A stretch of 20,003 bases of DNA from Carex sylvatica (lineage: Eukaryota > Streptophyta > Magnoliopsida > Poales > Cyperaceae), in the NCBI GenBank assembly GCA_964058845.1, contig CAXKVR010000575.1, positions 1 to 20,003 of the forward strand. Direction: 5' to 3'. The stretch's first letter is position 1, and the number at the start of each line of letters is the position of its first letter. The position numbers and the translations under genes are program-made. Below are positions 19,516 to 20,003 of the stretch, one piece after another. The notes under the pieces were generated by a model that saw nothing but the letters and a program-made list of their open reading frames with translations, was not told the origin of the DNA and did no database searches.

Positions 19516-19956
19516 CATTGAGGCAATCTAACTATATTTTCTGGTGTATATTTGAATTAATGTTAAATTCTTAATTAGTGTTATTTTTAGACTTGTGATA
19601 TCCAACTCACAAATCAAATCAATCAAAGTTATAAAGAGTTACGACATCACTTCATAAATATATCAAATATCTTATTTTTTTTATATACACTCTAAACAAG
19701 AAAAAAAATTATTCACAAAATTATTTAAATAAAAAATATTAACATCTCTTCCTTAAAAAAAAAAAAAAAAAATATAGTTGGACCACTCGGACCAGGGACG
19801 GTCTGATCTCTAGTGGGGCACCCCTGCACGGGCGGTCCGCTAGGGGATTGGGCCGCCCGTGGATCTGGCGGTCGGAGCAATTTTGACAAAAATTCTAATG
19901 CGGAGGCATCTTTAAATTTTTTTTTTTTTTAGAATATTAATAAAAATGGCCAAGTA

Positions 19957-19966
19957 AAGTAAATGC
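19957..19966. repeat. Right target-site duplication of the MULE-type element
   Basis: AAGTAAATGC, matching 18220-18229. Confidence 0.65.
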
Positions 19967-20003
19967 AAACATAAAAAAATGATTTGATATGAGCCACAAA
20001 ACT

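Larger units (their letters stand above)
18230..19956. mobile_element. Non-autonomous Mutator-like element with long terminal inverted repeats
   Basis: 18230-18402 and 19780-19956 are inverted copies of about 175 bp, clearly similar but with many substitutions. Shared blocks include ATTAATATTCTAAAAAAA at the outer part, TTTAAAGATGCC, and a GC-rich inner part with AGCGGACCGCCCGTG. Long repeats plus a duplication of about 10 bp indicate a MULE. The interior has no transposase. It holds a unique segment (18490-18960) and a TATGTA microsatellite. The inner GGACCGCC word recurs at the right end of the PMD-bearing element, hinting at relatedness. Confidence 0.78.

Noticed and set aside
19162..19574. 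Three overlapping frames of about 100-120 codons rich in Tyr, Met, Val and Cys-Ile
   Set aside because: They arise only because the TATGTA microsatellite lacks stop triplets; composition is pure repeat.

Overview
This is nuclear plant DNA, almost certainly from an angiosperm. The evidence is spliced genes with GT-AG, U-rich introns, a plant mobile domain (PMD) protein, a MuDR/Mutator transposase, a Ty1-copia primer-binding site, plant-type MITEs and long AT-rich spacers. I cannot name the species or decide monocot versus dicot. The window is transposon-dominated, and no intact conserved host gene is visible.

Positions 1 to about 8,400 look like most of one autonomous Mutator-like element (MULE); its left end lies before the window. 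It holds a seven-exon PMD gene on + (2-2726) and a MURA-type transposase in three exons on - (7635-4346), which converge. Between their 3' ends lie a 176-bp tandem array (2955-3867) and a small lysine-rich ORF on - (4207-3908). Upstream of the transposase are a 60-bp repeat array rich in ACGT cores (probably inside a leader intron), a GA-rich leader, a TATA-like box and a nested GC-rich palindrome (8244-8312). The transposase reads through cleanly except for one in-frame TGA at codon 63, so this copy is probably defective or very recently mutated. The PMD exons join without a break. A transposase, an accessory protein and internal repeat arrays together recall MULEs that carry their own anti-silencing factor, but that function is a hypothesis here.

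Positions 8,400-14,700 are mostly AT-rich and non-coding. They hold two separated fragments of one unrecognised coding module on - (8595-8843 with two copies, 11766-12157 with one), a 245-bp direct duplication (9531-9775 and 10201-10449), a 29-bp triplicate and small inverted repeats.

Positions 14,700-20,003 contain a microRNA-precursor-like foldback (14776-14887), a probable copia LTR with a tRNA-iMet primer-binding site (15033-15319) and a decayed gag start. Next comes an orphan promoter plus first exon on - (16381-16097). A 561-bp hAT-type MITE with perfect 8-bp target duplications follows (17194-17754), itself containing a tRNA-like segment. Last is a 1.7-kb non-autonomous MULE with terminal inverted repeats of about 175 bp and a 10-bp target duplication (18230-19956), whose interior holds a long TATGTA microsatellite.
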